DNA of 64,000 bases from Craterostigma plantagineum. Lineage: Eukaryota; Streptophyta; Magnoliopsida; Lamiales; Linderniaceae. The position numbers were made by a program, and so were the translations under genes. A model generated the notes under the pieces. It searched no databases. It saw nothing but the letters and a program-made list of their open reading frames with translations, and was not told where the DNA came from. Of the stretch, positions 45,348-55,779 are shown piece by piece; position 1 is the first letter of the stretch, and the number at the start of each line of letters is the position of its first letter. The stretch spans positions 620,001 through 684,000 of the forward strand of contig JAPQWV010000123.1 of NCBI GenBank assembly GCA_027422505.1, given 5' to 3'.

Positions 45348-45774
45348 TCAACTTAAAATATCCATAACAACATCTATCACTTGACACGTCACAATATAAT
45401 TAACGTCTACGACAAACTCACCGACCGGTGGAAACCTTTCTTTTCTCCGACCACGTCTTGCTACGAACCGAGGTAGCAACACCAATTCCTCTACGGTATC
45501 CCATTCGACTTGATTCGGAATCGGAGAAACTCGCCATGATAAGCGTACTGCCATGTTAGGACAGAACAATAAACCGAACACAACGGATAGAAAGAAGTGT
45601 TAGCTCGTAGACACACTTTGTTTCGCTGATCCTCCAGCAAACAGCAATCACAACCAAACCCGATTGGCTTATATTTATTCTCATCCTTGGAAGCCATCTA
45701 TATTTGTTATCATCTCCAATTATCCATTCCCCATCGTAATTAATCATGATGCTGGTCGGCATAACCGCATACAA
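45348..45774 (-). pseudogene. MULE transposase remnant, N- and C-terminal parts fused
   Basis: From 45760 the minus strand encodes MPTSIMINYDGEWIIGDDNK, like the first residues of plant Mutator-type transposases. Within 250 bp the frame changes and gives ISPIPNQ-type text (SPIPNQVEWDTVEELVLLPR) and RRGRRKERFPPVGEF, like the segment just before the zinc knuckle at the C-terminus of these proteins (IPS..W.V...VLPP...RRPGRPKK.R). The whole catalytic middle is missing. The call is from motif memory and is moderate. Confidence 0.45.
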
Positions 45775-45835
45775 ATATACTTGAATTTTAAATCAAATTG
45801 TACTATTATAATAAATTGAAATATTCAAAAAACAT

Positions 45836-46080
45836 ATTATTCGAGTAACATATTCAAATTATATGATTACCCGAATAACTTGTTCGATTTAATAATGTAG
45901 TAAATCGAGCCATTCGAATAATATGTTGAAATTATTCGAGTAACATATTCGAATTATACGATGACACGAATCGATTTAACAATGTAGTAATTCGAGCCAT
46001 TCGAATAATATCTTGAGAAAATACTGATTTGAAAAACCTTTTCAACAAAAAATTCGAATAATATATTCGAATAGCTGATA
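45836..46080. repeat. Tandem repeat of about 95 bp with ATTCGAATAA motifs
   Basis: Units at 45836-45930 and 45931-46020, each with ATTCGAGTAACATATTC, a GATTTAA-AATGTAGTAA segment and GAGCCATTCGAATAATAT. More such motifs follow to 46080. Confidence 0.8.
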
Positions 46081-46146
46081 AAATGACATTTTCCTTCAAA
46101 TTCACACAGATCGACCGTGAAAATGCTAACGACAGCTACCCAATGA

Positions 46147-47925
46147 TGTGATCCCGATACTCCAAATGTAAAATGGGGTTATCATGTGTTGACCTTTTTG
46201 GTCCATGAGCGTTAGAGAGTTTTCGATGAACTATGTAATTGTAATGACATTAGGTCTATAAATTAAGCAATTCCGTGAATGATCAATATTTTCTCTAAGT
46301 ACATGATAATATTGACTATGCATGAATTATGAGCTACAAAATGGTTAAAGTGTCAAATACTTAATTCGCATGTGATTCTGTGATTTATTCGTGAAACTAT
46401 GCGATCGCATGTTATAGACATCTCACATGCTAGGATATATCGTTCTATACTATTTATGGGAAAACCGTGTGAGATATCCTACCGGATTATATGAGGAAAA
46501 TATGTTGTCTATATATTGAAAGTGATATATCCGTTGTGAATCGTTTATGCCTGATTGAAACTTGCATCTACGATTTTTGAATGCATCCCACTAAATTAAT
46601 TGTGCGGAATCGAGTTGATATCTTTCCTTATACTACCTCCGTCCCGTTATTTTTATCACATGTATTGGTGGGCACGGATATTAAGGTGGTATTATTATAT
46701 TAATATAGTATAATGAAAAGGTAATAAAGTGTGTATTTTGACACGTCTTTTAAGAATATTTAATATTATTTTATTGATTGCTTGTGATAATTTTTTACTA
46801 AATAAGGAAATGTGATAAAATTAGTGGGACGCCCGAAATGTCAAAATGTGATAAAATTAATGGGACGGAGGTAGTACTAATTATGATATTATAGTTAGGA
46901 ATTATTTGATTGATTGACTTTGTGGATAAGGGTGATATTATATGGTATGTGCTGTAAACGGATGTCTCTGAAATATGGAAAGTTGTGGCATGACATGTTA
47001 ATTCCTGATAGCTCTTATCTGATCTGATTTATGTGCTAAACATGGTAAATATGTTGATCTGATACTATGTGCTAAATATGGAAAATGTATTGATACGCTG
47101 CTATAAACTGATAGCAGAGAATCACATATGGAAAGTTCTGTTATGTAAAATGGAATTCGAAATAATTGAATATGCTTTGAGAACGAATCTGAGACTTTAT
47201 ATGGAATAAAATCATGCTTAAATGAGCTTGACTGTTGTGAACATTTATTGTGAGCATGATCTACATGGCATATTTACTACTCGACAATTGCATGGATTAT
47301 GTGCTTGATTTCGTGATTAATATCTTGATCTGATTTTTCATGTAAAGTGTTGAGTGAAAAGGTTTACATATGAGCAACACTTCATAATTTCGGGTGACTT
47401 AGAAGTTGCGAACCTACGACTACGAGAGTTTTGAGCAGAAACACTACTGAGAGATTCTTGAGCTTTAATTTGCGATAGCTCTCTGCCTACCTAAGCGATC
47501 ACAATGCGAAGTACTGACTGTACTGAGATATTCCAACCTCCCACAATATATTTTGTCTTCAGACGTGTTGTCTTCGGACATGAGCAATACCAAAGAGGCA
47601 AGGTCGACGTTTACGCACACGTGAATGGAATAATGAGTTTCGGGGGCTCTTCGGTAGCAAGCTGTGTCTGTTCGGATCAGGAGATTTAGAGGAACGGAAC
47701 TCGGCGTGTGGTAACCTAGTGTGTCTAGTGTTCGACTTGTTTCGGTTGTGTATTTGGCTAATCAATCAGTTTTGTATCCAGCTACGATGCATTATAGTGA
47801 TTGGTTAAACTCTTGGGGAGTAAACCCCAAGGAGAGGAGTAAACCCCAGTTGAGCCCTCTATAAAATCCTATCTCGTATTTACTTTACAGTCATTTCATT
47901 TTTGCTGTGAGACAGACCCGTCACA
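46147..47925 (+). repeat. Possible degraded solo LTR
   Basis: Starts TGTGATCCCGATACTCC and ends GACCCGTCACA; a TATAAAAT near 47863 could be its promoter. It carries the Stowaway element. No target duplication was found, so boundaries and identity are tentative. No gene is seen in 46880-47940. Confidence 0.3.
46633..46874. mobile_element. Stowaway-type MITE
   Basis: 242 bp with terminal inverted repeats CTACCTCCGTCCC and GGGACGGAGGTAG, flanked by TA on both sides (46631-46632 and 46875-46876). The CTCCGTCCC end is the hallmark of Stowaway elements mobilised by Tc1/mariner transposases. The interior is AT-rich and noncoding. Confidence 0.95.
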
Positions 47926-48119
47926 TCCGACGTTACTAGGATATTGATAAACGTATATCAATTTGCAGTGTTTATTAGGGTTATAATAGAGTTTTCATAA
48001 TCATTTTATGCACTTATCCACTTACACATATTTTGATATTGGAGGACCTTAGGACGGCTATCGGCGAAAAAGGAGCAAAAATGAGGCAAAACGGAGCAAG
48101 TACGACAAAAACAGGAACA

Positions 48120-48440
48120 TGTCACCGCCGTGACACTCGTGCAGAAGGCCGTGACAAAAGATATAAGCCAAACCCAGACACAGTCACGACAGTGAAAGGT
48201 ATTACTAGGCTGTGACTATGAGCAGTGAGCGACGACATTCAAAGTGGAAGACTGTCACGGCCGTGAATGGAAGTGCACCAGGCCGTGAATCGGGACAGTG
48301 AGCTAAAGGAGGACCGACGGTAGTAGCCACGGCCCTGACTATTCATGCACGTGGCTGTGACAGTGAGCATTGGGCAATACATAGCGAAGTAACAAGGTTA
48401 ACAGCCGTGTAGGCCCATGTCTCGGGCCGTGAAACTAGCG
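48120..48440. repeat. Cluster of GGCCGTGA words in the Athila-like LTR
   Basis: About ten copies or near copies of (G)GCCGTGA or its variants (CACGGCCGTGA, GGCTGTGAC, CAGCCGTG) in 320 bp just upstream of the TATA box. Some form short palindromes such as TCACGGCCGTGA. Confidence 0.75.
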
Positions 48441-48448
48441 AAAACCAA

Positions 48449-48456
48449 TATAAAAG
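48449..48456 (+). promoter_or_regulatory. TATA box of the Athila-like LTR
   Basis: TATAAAAG in the middle of the LTR, following the GGCCGTGA cluster. Confidence 0.55.
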
Positions 48457-49417
48457 CCCAATTTCAACTCAGAGAGAGGGGACAACTTATCACAACCCAA
48501 CCCTAATCAGTTAGCGACGAAAAAGAGACGCCAAGAACGGAGAATTCCACTCAAGAAGCGCAAGAGACGGATGACCGACAAAATCATGCCAAATTGAATG
48601 AGGAACGAAGATGCATCGACGATACCATCTTAGATCCATCAGTACTCAAGATCATGAGTCTTTCATCCTTGTTTCTTAATTCCTTCGTTGTTTCCCTTTC
48701 AATTATGAGTAGCTAATTCTCTTTTGTGTTTGGGAGTATGTGAATGCTAGGTTAATTCATGTTAAGACATATATTTATTGTGACTCGTGTGTTTTGACTA
48801 TTTATCTATGTATGGAAGTGTTTCTTCGCTTTATTTGTCTATGTGTGAAAGTGAATGTGTGGAAAATCATTTAGGGCGACAGCTAAACAACGATAGGCCG
48901 TTCGTAGATGATAGGATTCGAGTATAGGGCGAAAGCAAATACTCGATCCACGCTATTAGTAATTATTGAATCGTAGATCCCTGCAAGCATCTAGGGCGAC
49001 AACAAATTCGTGAGTGGGTAGGAAATTACTGCGATTTAGTCAAGAATCACATAGGAATGATATTTTATTGTCTTAAGTCGATAGCACCTAGCGGAATTGG
49101 AATCCCGAGCACACTATTTTTCTGAAAGCACTCTTATCAGTTTAGTCGTATTCTCGTAATCTCTCATTGATTTAGGATTGATCTATTAGGTTAGATAGTA
49201 AAACAATCTGCGTACTTTATTTAGGCTAGATATCGAGTCGATAGGTTATTACTAGTAATCAAGTTTATTCCTCGTGTTCGATACTCGTTTACTCACCCAA
49301 TTACTCTACAAACGATAGGTCCACTGCCTACCGCACGCAGGTGATAGTCGTATTCATTTTATTTATCACTTGTCGCACCTGCACCTTACATTAGTACACC
49401 GCGTGTCGATCATGTTT

Positions 49418-49436
49418 TGGGCGCCCTCGTCGGGGA
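49418..49436 (+). other. Primer-binding site (tRNA-Asp type)
   Basis: TGGGCGCCCTCGTCGGGGA resembles the TGGCGCCGTTGCCGGGGA primer site of Athila-group elements, with a few changes, just after the LTR. Confidence 0.75.
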
Positions 49437-49622
49437 ATAGATTGATATTAGGAACACCGTAGTTCGGTACTTTAGCCACCTTTATTCGATGATTTCTTAG
49501 TTTTCCTTATTTGTGTTATTAGTGTTCCTACAATATTTTTAGTTTCATTGTTTCTTCAGGGTATTTATTTGTTTCTTTGCTAGTTTTCACTTTTGATTAT
49601 TGAAGGTACGATTCAGCAGTGA

Positions 49623-51402
49623 ATGACCCGAAGTCATCCATCGGGTCCCATTGTTGATGCAGACCTAGATTTTGAGCGAAAGTTACGAAGGCAACTTAGG
49701 TACGATACCGAAGGAGTGACCAGTAGCTCTCACGAACCGTTAGTCAACTACTCAGAGGACAGCTCTCAGGAATCAACCCAAAATTCTCGCGTAGAGGCAT
49801 CCGTAGATAGCCCAGATACAGAAGTGAGAATGGCGGACCGTAGAGTACCTGTCCACAACGTTCCAGAGGAGGAGCAATCACTACAAGATCTGCTCAAGAA
49901 CGCCGCACCAGGCTATACGGAGTTGGCAATCGTTATCCCGCCGATTAAGAACAAAAACTTCTACCTGAAGCATTCTTGGCTTCAGATGATCTTCCAGACA
50001 GCCCAGTTTGAAGGGAGTCAAGACAATGATCCCTACTCACACCTGAAGGCCTTTCTGATGGTGACTGACACCATCAAGATCAACGGTGTCACGGGCGATG
50101 CAATTAAAATTTATGATGTTCCCATTCTCGCTCAAGTTCAGGGCGAAGGACTGGGTGGAGATGTTGCTGCCCAGATCAATCACTACTTGGGAAGTGCTGC
50201 GAGCCGCCGTCATTGGCCATTACTTCTCACTGTCAAAGGTTATGAGGTTGAAGACGGAGATCTCTCTTTTCCATCGGAAAGATTCAGAAAATCTCTACGA
50301 GGTATGGGAGCGCTACAAGGCGCTACGAAGAAGTGCCCGCGACACGGAATGTCAAAGGCAGCCCAGATCAACCGATTCCACGAGGGGCTCAATGCAGACT
50401 GTTCACATGTTAGACGGAACGACAGGAGGACGGCTCGTGCAGTTCAGTGCGACCGATGCTTGGAACGTGATTGAGGACTACTCGCTAAACAGTGTCATAA
50501 GGGGCAATACAAGGATGAAGATGCCACGCGTGTTTGCAGTGAGCGAAGAGACGACCACGACGCAAAATTTGAGGCGCTCCAGCAACAAATCGCGGCGACG
50601 AACTCTCAGTTGCAGTCAGTGGTTGGCTTCCAAAGTTCGGGCAGACGCAACCCGTGAACGCCGTGACTACCACCGCACCAACGCAACATACGCTGTACAT
50701 ACCGTTGTGTGGATTTGTGGCGCAGCCCACGAGACGTCTGAATGCGAACTCGGGAAGCCCTAGGGAATGTCAATTACATGGGGATTACCAAGGCAGCCAA
50801 CGAAGTTACCAGCCTCGAGCGCATCCCATGCGTATGGGAATCAGAACAACCAGGGGCAAGAACCCCCAGGATTTCAGCCTAGACCATCTGATTTCCAAAA
50901 TGGGCGCCATAACCGTACCAGAACTCACCCGTGGGCTCATGATCCGATGATATGAAGGAGATGGACATGATGAAGATGCTCCTCACAAATTTTAGCAACA
51001 CCACCGCGGCCCACAAGAGTCGAATGACGAAGATGGAGGAATATATGGAAGCAAACGACGTACGTGCCAGAACACAGATGCCTCACTCAAGAAGCTGGAG
51101 TAACAGGTGGGCCAGAGGGTAAAACAATTGGCGTGGCATACTCAGGGATCACTTCCGAGCTATACCGAGCCAAACCCAAAGGAGTATTGCAAGGCAGTGA
51201 CCTTGAGGAATGGGAGAGAATTGCAGGAAGTGCCGCTAAGAAGAAAGTGAAGGAGAACGCCAACTTCGATAGCCATGACGAGCCTGAAGTGGAGGAAATC
51301 AGAGGCGGCAATGTCGAGAAGGCCGAAGCTGAGAAGGAGAAGGTCGAGCCTGAAAAGGAAAAGGCGAAGGAGATCCAGCATCCACCAGTGAAGCAATACT
51401 AG
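49623..51402 (+). pseudogene. Athila-like Gag
   Basis: The ATG at 49623 opens 283 residues. IPPIKNKNFYLKHSWLQMI and DPYSHLKAFLMVTDTIKING are the Athila capsid signature. A shift near 50100 moves to a frame with FPFSLKFRAKDWVEMLLP, SITTWEVL and ENLYEVWERYKALRR. A zinc-knuckle remnant (CG-AHETSEC) is encoded near 50720-50750. The last part (51064-51402) has a Glu/Lys-rich tail. At least three frame changes and stops; no functional Gag. Confidence 0.8.
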
Positions 51403-51426
51403 CCGAAGGTCCCTTACCCGACTCGA

Positions 51427-51950
51427 TTGAAGAAGGACAAGAATGAGGCGTTGTTCGGTAAATTTATGAGTTTGTGTAAAGAATTACATATTAACTTATC
51501 GTTTGTTGAAGCCATTACACAGATGTCCAGCTTTGCGAAGTTCCTGAAGGACCTGTTGACGAATAAAAGAAAGCTCGAATACGTTTCCACAGTATGCCTA
51601 CAAGGAGAGTGCTCGGCGATACTACAAAACAAGCTGCCGAAGAAGCTTAAGGACCCAGGAAATTTTGCTATTCCATGTCGGATAGGAGATTTAGTAGTTG
51701 AGCGTGCTTTAGCTGATCTAGGTAGCATTAATTTGATGCCATATTCCATGTTTAAGCGCATAGGATTAGGTGAAGCACGAACCAATGAGGATGAGCCTGC
51801 AGTTAGCTGATAGATCGTTAAAGTACCCTCGAGGTGTTATCGAGGATGTCCTAGTTAAAGTAGATAAGTTCGTGATTTCTGCTGATTTCGTTATATTAGA
51901 CATGGAGGAAGATGATAGTGTCTCCCCGTTGGTAGACCGTTTCTAGCCAC
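51427..51950 (+). pseudogene. Athila-like aspartic protease
   Basis: 127 residues with ELHINLSFVEAITQMSSFAK, FLKDLLTNKRKLEYV, LQGECSAILQNKLPKKLKDP and ADLGSINLMPYSMFKRIGLG. The active site is normally DLGASINLMP; here one residue (Ala) is missing, so the catalytic loop is shortened. After 51810 the frame shifts; the next text (YPRGVIEDVLVKVDKF) continues to about 51910. Expected between gag and RT, as found. Confidence 0.85.
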
Positions 51951-52251
51951 AGGAGAGACCATGATAGATGTTGGAATGGAATGTTAACTTTGACGTTAGA
52001 TGGTGAAAAAGTTCACTTTAGTATGGCTGATTCGATGAAAAAGAGTAATGAGCATGACGATAAGTGTTATTACTTAGATGCTTTTGAGCACGAGTTTCTC
52101 TTTTCTGTGCAAGGCTATCAAAGGTGTTGAGCGAGGAGGACACAAGAATGATTATGGCGATCAACGAGTGCGATGAGGAGGTCGACGAGCCCATAAAAGC
52201 AGCAAAGAGGACAAGGAAAAGAGCTCGATTGAAGAGCCACTACTGCTAGAT

Positions 52252-53330
52252 TTGAAGCCGCTGCCTGACCACTTACGCATTTCTTGGCCGCTAGTCATTT
52301 TGAAAAGGACTCAACTGAGGGCTACTAGTCATCATCTCATCAAGCTTCGACGACGGACAAAAGGGCCAACTGTTGGACGTGTTGAGAGCGCACAAGAAGG
52401 CCTTGGCATGCAAGATATCCAACTTCAGGTGTATCAACCTGAGCTACTGTACGACAAGATCCTCATGGAGGATAATTTCAAGCCGGTTGCTCAACGCCAA
52501 AGGCGACTCAATCACAACATGAAAGACGTTGTCAAAAAGGAGGTGATTAAGCTACTAGACTCAGGGATAATCAAACCCTTCAGACAGCGCATGGGTCAGC
52601 GCAGTCCAAGTTGTCCTAACGTTTGGAGGCATACGGTCGTCGCCAACGAGAAGAAATTTCGATGAGGACCGTGACTGGGTGGTGCGTCTGCATCGGTTAC
52701 ATGAAGTTGAACGCCGCCACGTGAAAGGATCACTTTCCCTTATAGTTTATTGACCAAATGTTAGGAAAATTATCCGGTCACTCATTTTATTGTTTCTCGA
52801 TGGTTTGTCAGGGTATTTGCGGATTCCTATAGCATCCCAGCCACCTTCCGGCGATGCATGATGACCATATTCGACGAACTGGTAGGTGAGGTAATGGAGG
52901 TATTTATGGATGATTTTTCTGTTTTTGGGTCGTCGTTCGATGTATGCTTGTCTAATTTGAAGCTCGTACTCGAACGCTGCGAGGAAACGAACTCGGCACT
53001 AAATGGGGAAAGTGCTACTTCATGGTTCGAGAGGGCATAGTTCTGGGCCATAAGATTTCCTCTAAAGGAATCGAAGTGGACCGAGCTAAGTTAGATACGA
53101 TAGAAAATTACCCATCCCCTCGAACGTGAAGTCGATTAGGAGTTTTCTAGTACATGCTAGATCCTATCATAGGTTTATTAAGGACATTTCTAAGATTGCA
53201 GGTCCCATGTCTAGACTACTTGAGAAAGATACGCCATTTGAGTTTAATGATGAGTGCTTGCATGCATTTAATTTACTGAAGGAGCGACTAATCACATCAC
53301 CTATTATGGTCGCCCCCGACTGGGGGTCCT
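52252..53330 (+). pseudogene. Athila-like reverse transcriptase
   Basis: MEDNFKPVAQRQRRLN and MKDVVKKEVIKLLDSGIIKP (about 52470-52575) mark the RT start. The middle blocks are broken in frames 52620-52850. The catalytic box is VFMDDFSVFGSSFD at about 52900-52940, followed by NLKLVLERCEE. The thumb and connection continue at 53126 (SIRSFLVHARSYHRFIKDIS). RT copies element RNA to DNA. The FMDD box is intact but the gene has several shifts and stops. Confidence 0.87.
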
Positions 53331-53700
53331 TGAACTAATGTGCGATGCTAGTGATTACGCAGTTGGAGCCGTGCCAGGGCAGCGCAGGGACAACCATTTT
53401 AGGCCAATCTACAATGCGAGTAAGACGTTAGACACAGCCCAAGACAATTACACGACCACTGAAAAGGAGTTGGCCGTCGTGTTCGCCTTCGACAAATTCA
53501 AGTCATATATTATCCTATCTAAGGTTATTGTGTTTACTGACCACTCTGCTCTTAAGTATTTGTTAGCAAAGCCGGATGCCAAGGCCCTCAGGTGGATCCT
53601 ACTCCTTCAAGAGTTCAATAAAGAGATTCGAGACAGAAAGATGCGGAAAATTTGGCGACGGATCACCTCTCTCGACTAGAGGAGTCCGTAATATACCACA
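53331..53700 (+). pseudogene. Athila-like RNase H
   Basis: ELMCDASDYAVGAV (about 53335) with the first catalytic Asp, YTTTEKELAVVFAFDKF with the catalytic Glu, and VIVFTDHSALKYLL with the second Asp, then WILLLQEFNKEIRD and ADHLSRLE. The frame breaks at a TAA near 53336 and again near 53650. Catalytic residues are preserved. Confidence 0.87.
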
Positions 53701-54167
53701 AGGATGGAAAGGCGATACAAGACAGATTCCAAGATGAGCACCTGTACTCGATACAAGTGGTAAGTGACGAGACCCCATGGTTCGCAGATTTTGCTAACTA
53801 TCTTGTTGCAAGGGTCCTACCAAAGGAGTACACTAATCAGCAAAAGAAGAAATTCTTTTCTGACCTGAAGCTTTGGGAAGATCCACATCTTTTCAGGCGA
53901 TGGGCGGATCAGGTAATACGGCGATGCGTCTCCTTTCTCGAGACGTAGATTATTAGGCATCGCCACAATGGACCGACCGAAGGACATTATGTAGCCAACC
54001 GAACCGCTCAGAAGGTGCTGGAGAGCGGATTCAACTGGGCTACGATCTTCAAAGACGCCCAAAGGTATGTTGACACTTGTGATCAGTGTCAATGTGCTGG
54101 TAAACTCTCGAAACCCGGGGCCGATCAAGGCGGTATGTTGCCGATAGGTATGTTGCCTGAGAACTTT
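53701..54167 (+). pseudogene. Athila-like integrase N-terminus (truncated)
   Basis: After the RNase H the frame gives PWFADFANYLVARVLP and LKLWEDPHLFRRWADQVIRR, then HHxx zinc text (HNGPTEGHY) and CDQCQCAGKLSK near 54115. This is the integrase zinc-binding module. The catalytic core is missing; a run of GGMLPIG-like text and then the LTR fragment at 54168 follow. Confidence 0.8.
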
Positions 54168-54371
54168 TGTGACACCCGGGGCCAATCAGGGCAGGGAGTG
54201 GTCACCGGTGCCAGAGAGCTGCATGGGTAAGGAGCGGCTCCTGGCAGGCTTCTAGCCGAAGGGGTACATGAACGAACCAAACCGATCCGACACTCGAATG
54301 AGAGGGGATCCTGAGACTGGCAACGTATTTGCGTGTCAGGCTAGAATCGTATAAGAGAATTGATAGTACTA
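54168..54371 (+). repeat. 5' fragment of the miniature-element LTR family
   Basis: Starts TGTGACACCCGGGGCC and runs parallel to the minus strand of 613-1078 for about 204 bp (GGAGCGGCTCCTGGCAGGCT and GAATTGATAGTAC are shared), then stops. It truncates the gypsy integrase. Confidence 0.85.
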
Positions 54372-55090
54372 TTTTGCATGACTGCTATTGAAGCAGTCGT
54401 GTAATTAATCACAGTGGGGCAATCTCTCATTATGAATTTATTACTGAAATCCAACTCTTTGTGCAGTCGTGTAAATAATGGTCTAGCTTTATAGTTAATA
54501 TATGGCTATGAATTATAATGTTATTTATTTTGTTGGACCGAATGAATTTATATTGGGGTTTTTTCGCTCATGGTCCAATAAGGAACATAAGTCCATTTAG
54601 TTTCAGAATAAATATCAACCCAATATTGATTAGATACTTTTGATAATATTTCTTTGTTTGTTGTTATTTAACTATCGTGTTTCACAATGATTGGAGGGTT
54701 CAGTCGTCTAGTTTTCAGTAGTGTCATTCTTAGTCGTGTTTTTTAGCATTGTATTATATAGTGGGTAATAGGAATGTTATATATAACTAATGCACTTTTC
54801 AGTCGTGTATTTTGGAAGAATTTTGTCTCCACTATGAGGAAAAAACTTCCCGACTGGAGAATCCAGTCGTGCATTGAATATTTGGCAAAAGTGTACTTTA
54901 CTGTAAATATGTGGCCGACTTTTTCGGGCGTAATTTTTATGTAGGCCGTCGGTGTAATGCTAATGTGTTTAGGTTTATAAGACTGTGTAATACTGCAACA
55001 ATGTAATTCCAAATTTATGAAGGTTAACCTTTGAAACTTAAGTTGCAAAACAGCAAGATTGAAGGCGTATGACCGATTTGTTTATCACGA
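54372..55090. other. AT-rich DNA with recurrent CAGTCGTG motif
   Basis: CAGTCGTG or TAGTCGTG at about 54394, 54464, 54731, 54800 and 54864, and CAGTCGTC at 54701. The first is one arm of a hairpin (CATGACTGCT...AGCAGTCGTG, 54377-54401). No gene is seen. Confidence 0.6.
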
Positions 55091-55674
55091 CTACTCATTG
55101 AGAAGATGGTAGCCGATCTTGTAAGAAACAAAAGCATCTATACATGCATACTCTATCTGACCGTAGCTAAGAACTCTGCTCTCCCAGTTGCTCAAAGTCA
55201 CGCTTTTTGGCTTATGCATGACCATCCCACAAACGACCCAGGCTAGTTCTTTCAATCCTGGTCCTCGGAAATACCCTTGGGGCCAACGTGCTTTTGCAAC
55301 AGCTGCCACGTCGACAACATTCCCGTTGTTAAACAACGCGTTGTGAAGGATTAGTTTCGCCATCTCTTCCGCAACTGCAACGCCGACAAAGGTGACATTT
55401 GGATTTAACATGAAATTCTTGAGTGACTCACTGATTTCGTCGAGATCGTTAGCTGAATGATTATGCATTTATGGTCGATGCACAATTGCAGAGTTGCTGT
55501 TCTCTTGACTATGCTGCGCGCCCAAACCGGTCTGCACTGTACGTCTAGGCCAACCAGCATTGGGATGGAAACGTCGACTTGTTGAAGCCATTCCGTTACA
55601 GTGATGGAGTCGCTGGTAACTGTTGTTTCGATTGTCACATTGCTGAATTGTACAATAAAGATCCTCGTTGGCAT
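55091..55674 (-). pseudogene. WRN-like 3'-5' exonuclease, DEDD superfamily, frameshifted
   Basis: From the ATG at 55674, FSNVTIETTVTSDSITVTEW leads to exo motif I, VGLDVQCRP, then LQLCIDHKCIIIQL. A one-base shift near 55455 moves to the frame ending at 55091: SESLKNFMLNPNVTFVGVAV, NVVDVAAVA, GLKELAWVV, KPKSVTLSNWESR and motif III IEYACIDAFVSYKIG. These blocks in this order match plant Werner-syndrome-like exonucleases. The catalytic Glu of motif I is Gln (DVQ instead of DVE) and motif II appears to have Glu for Asp, so activity is doubtful even without the shift. Intronless. It could be a captured gene fragment. Confidence 0.75.
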
Positions 55675-55779
55675 TGTGACTGAGAATCTGGATTCTAAAG
55701 GGTTTTGTTTTATCTAGCACCTTGGGCACTTCATCTCTGAAGTTTGCATATTTATAGTCAGGTGGAAAGGAAAGCAAAG

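Larger units (their letters stand above)
47945..49412 (+). repeat. 5' LTR of the Athila-like element
   Basis: About 1.47 kb. Starts with TGATAAACGTATATCA and ends GTGTCGATCA six bases from the primer site. A TATAAAAG box is at 48449-48456. The left edge is inferred from the start motif because the 3' LTR is missing. Confidence 0.7.
47945..54167 (+). mobile_element. Athila-like gypsy element, 3'-truncated
   Basis: 5' LTR, tRNA-Asp-type primer site, gag, protease, RT, RNase H and the first part of integrase are in order on the plus strand. Gag, protease and RT texts are of the Athila type (for example KLKDPG in protease and the long RT lead-in). Integrase stops at about 54115, and an LTR fragment of the miniature family follows at 54168. 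Every domain has frameshifts or stops. Integrase core and 3' LTR are missing. Confidence 0.88.

Noticed and set aside
46147..47925. Intact solo LTR
   Set aside because: The ends look like TG and CA but no target duplication was found (AATGA against TCCGA); kept only as a low-confidence feature.
54743..55048. 101-codon minus-strand frame
   Set aside because: Low-complexity, Ile/Thr-rich, no recognisable motif, located in AT-rich DNA; probably chance.
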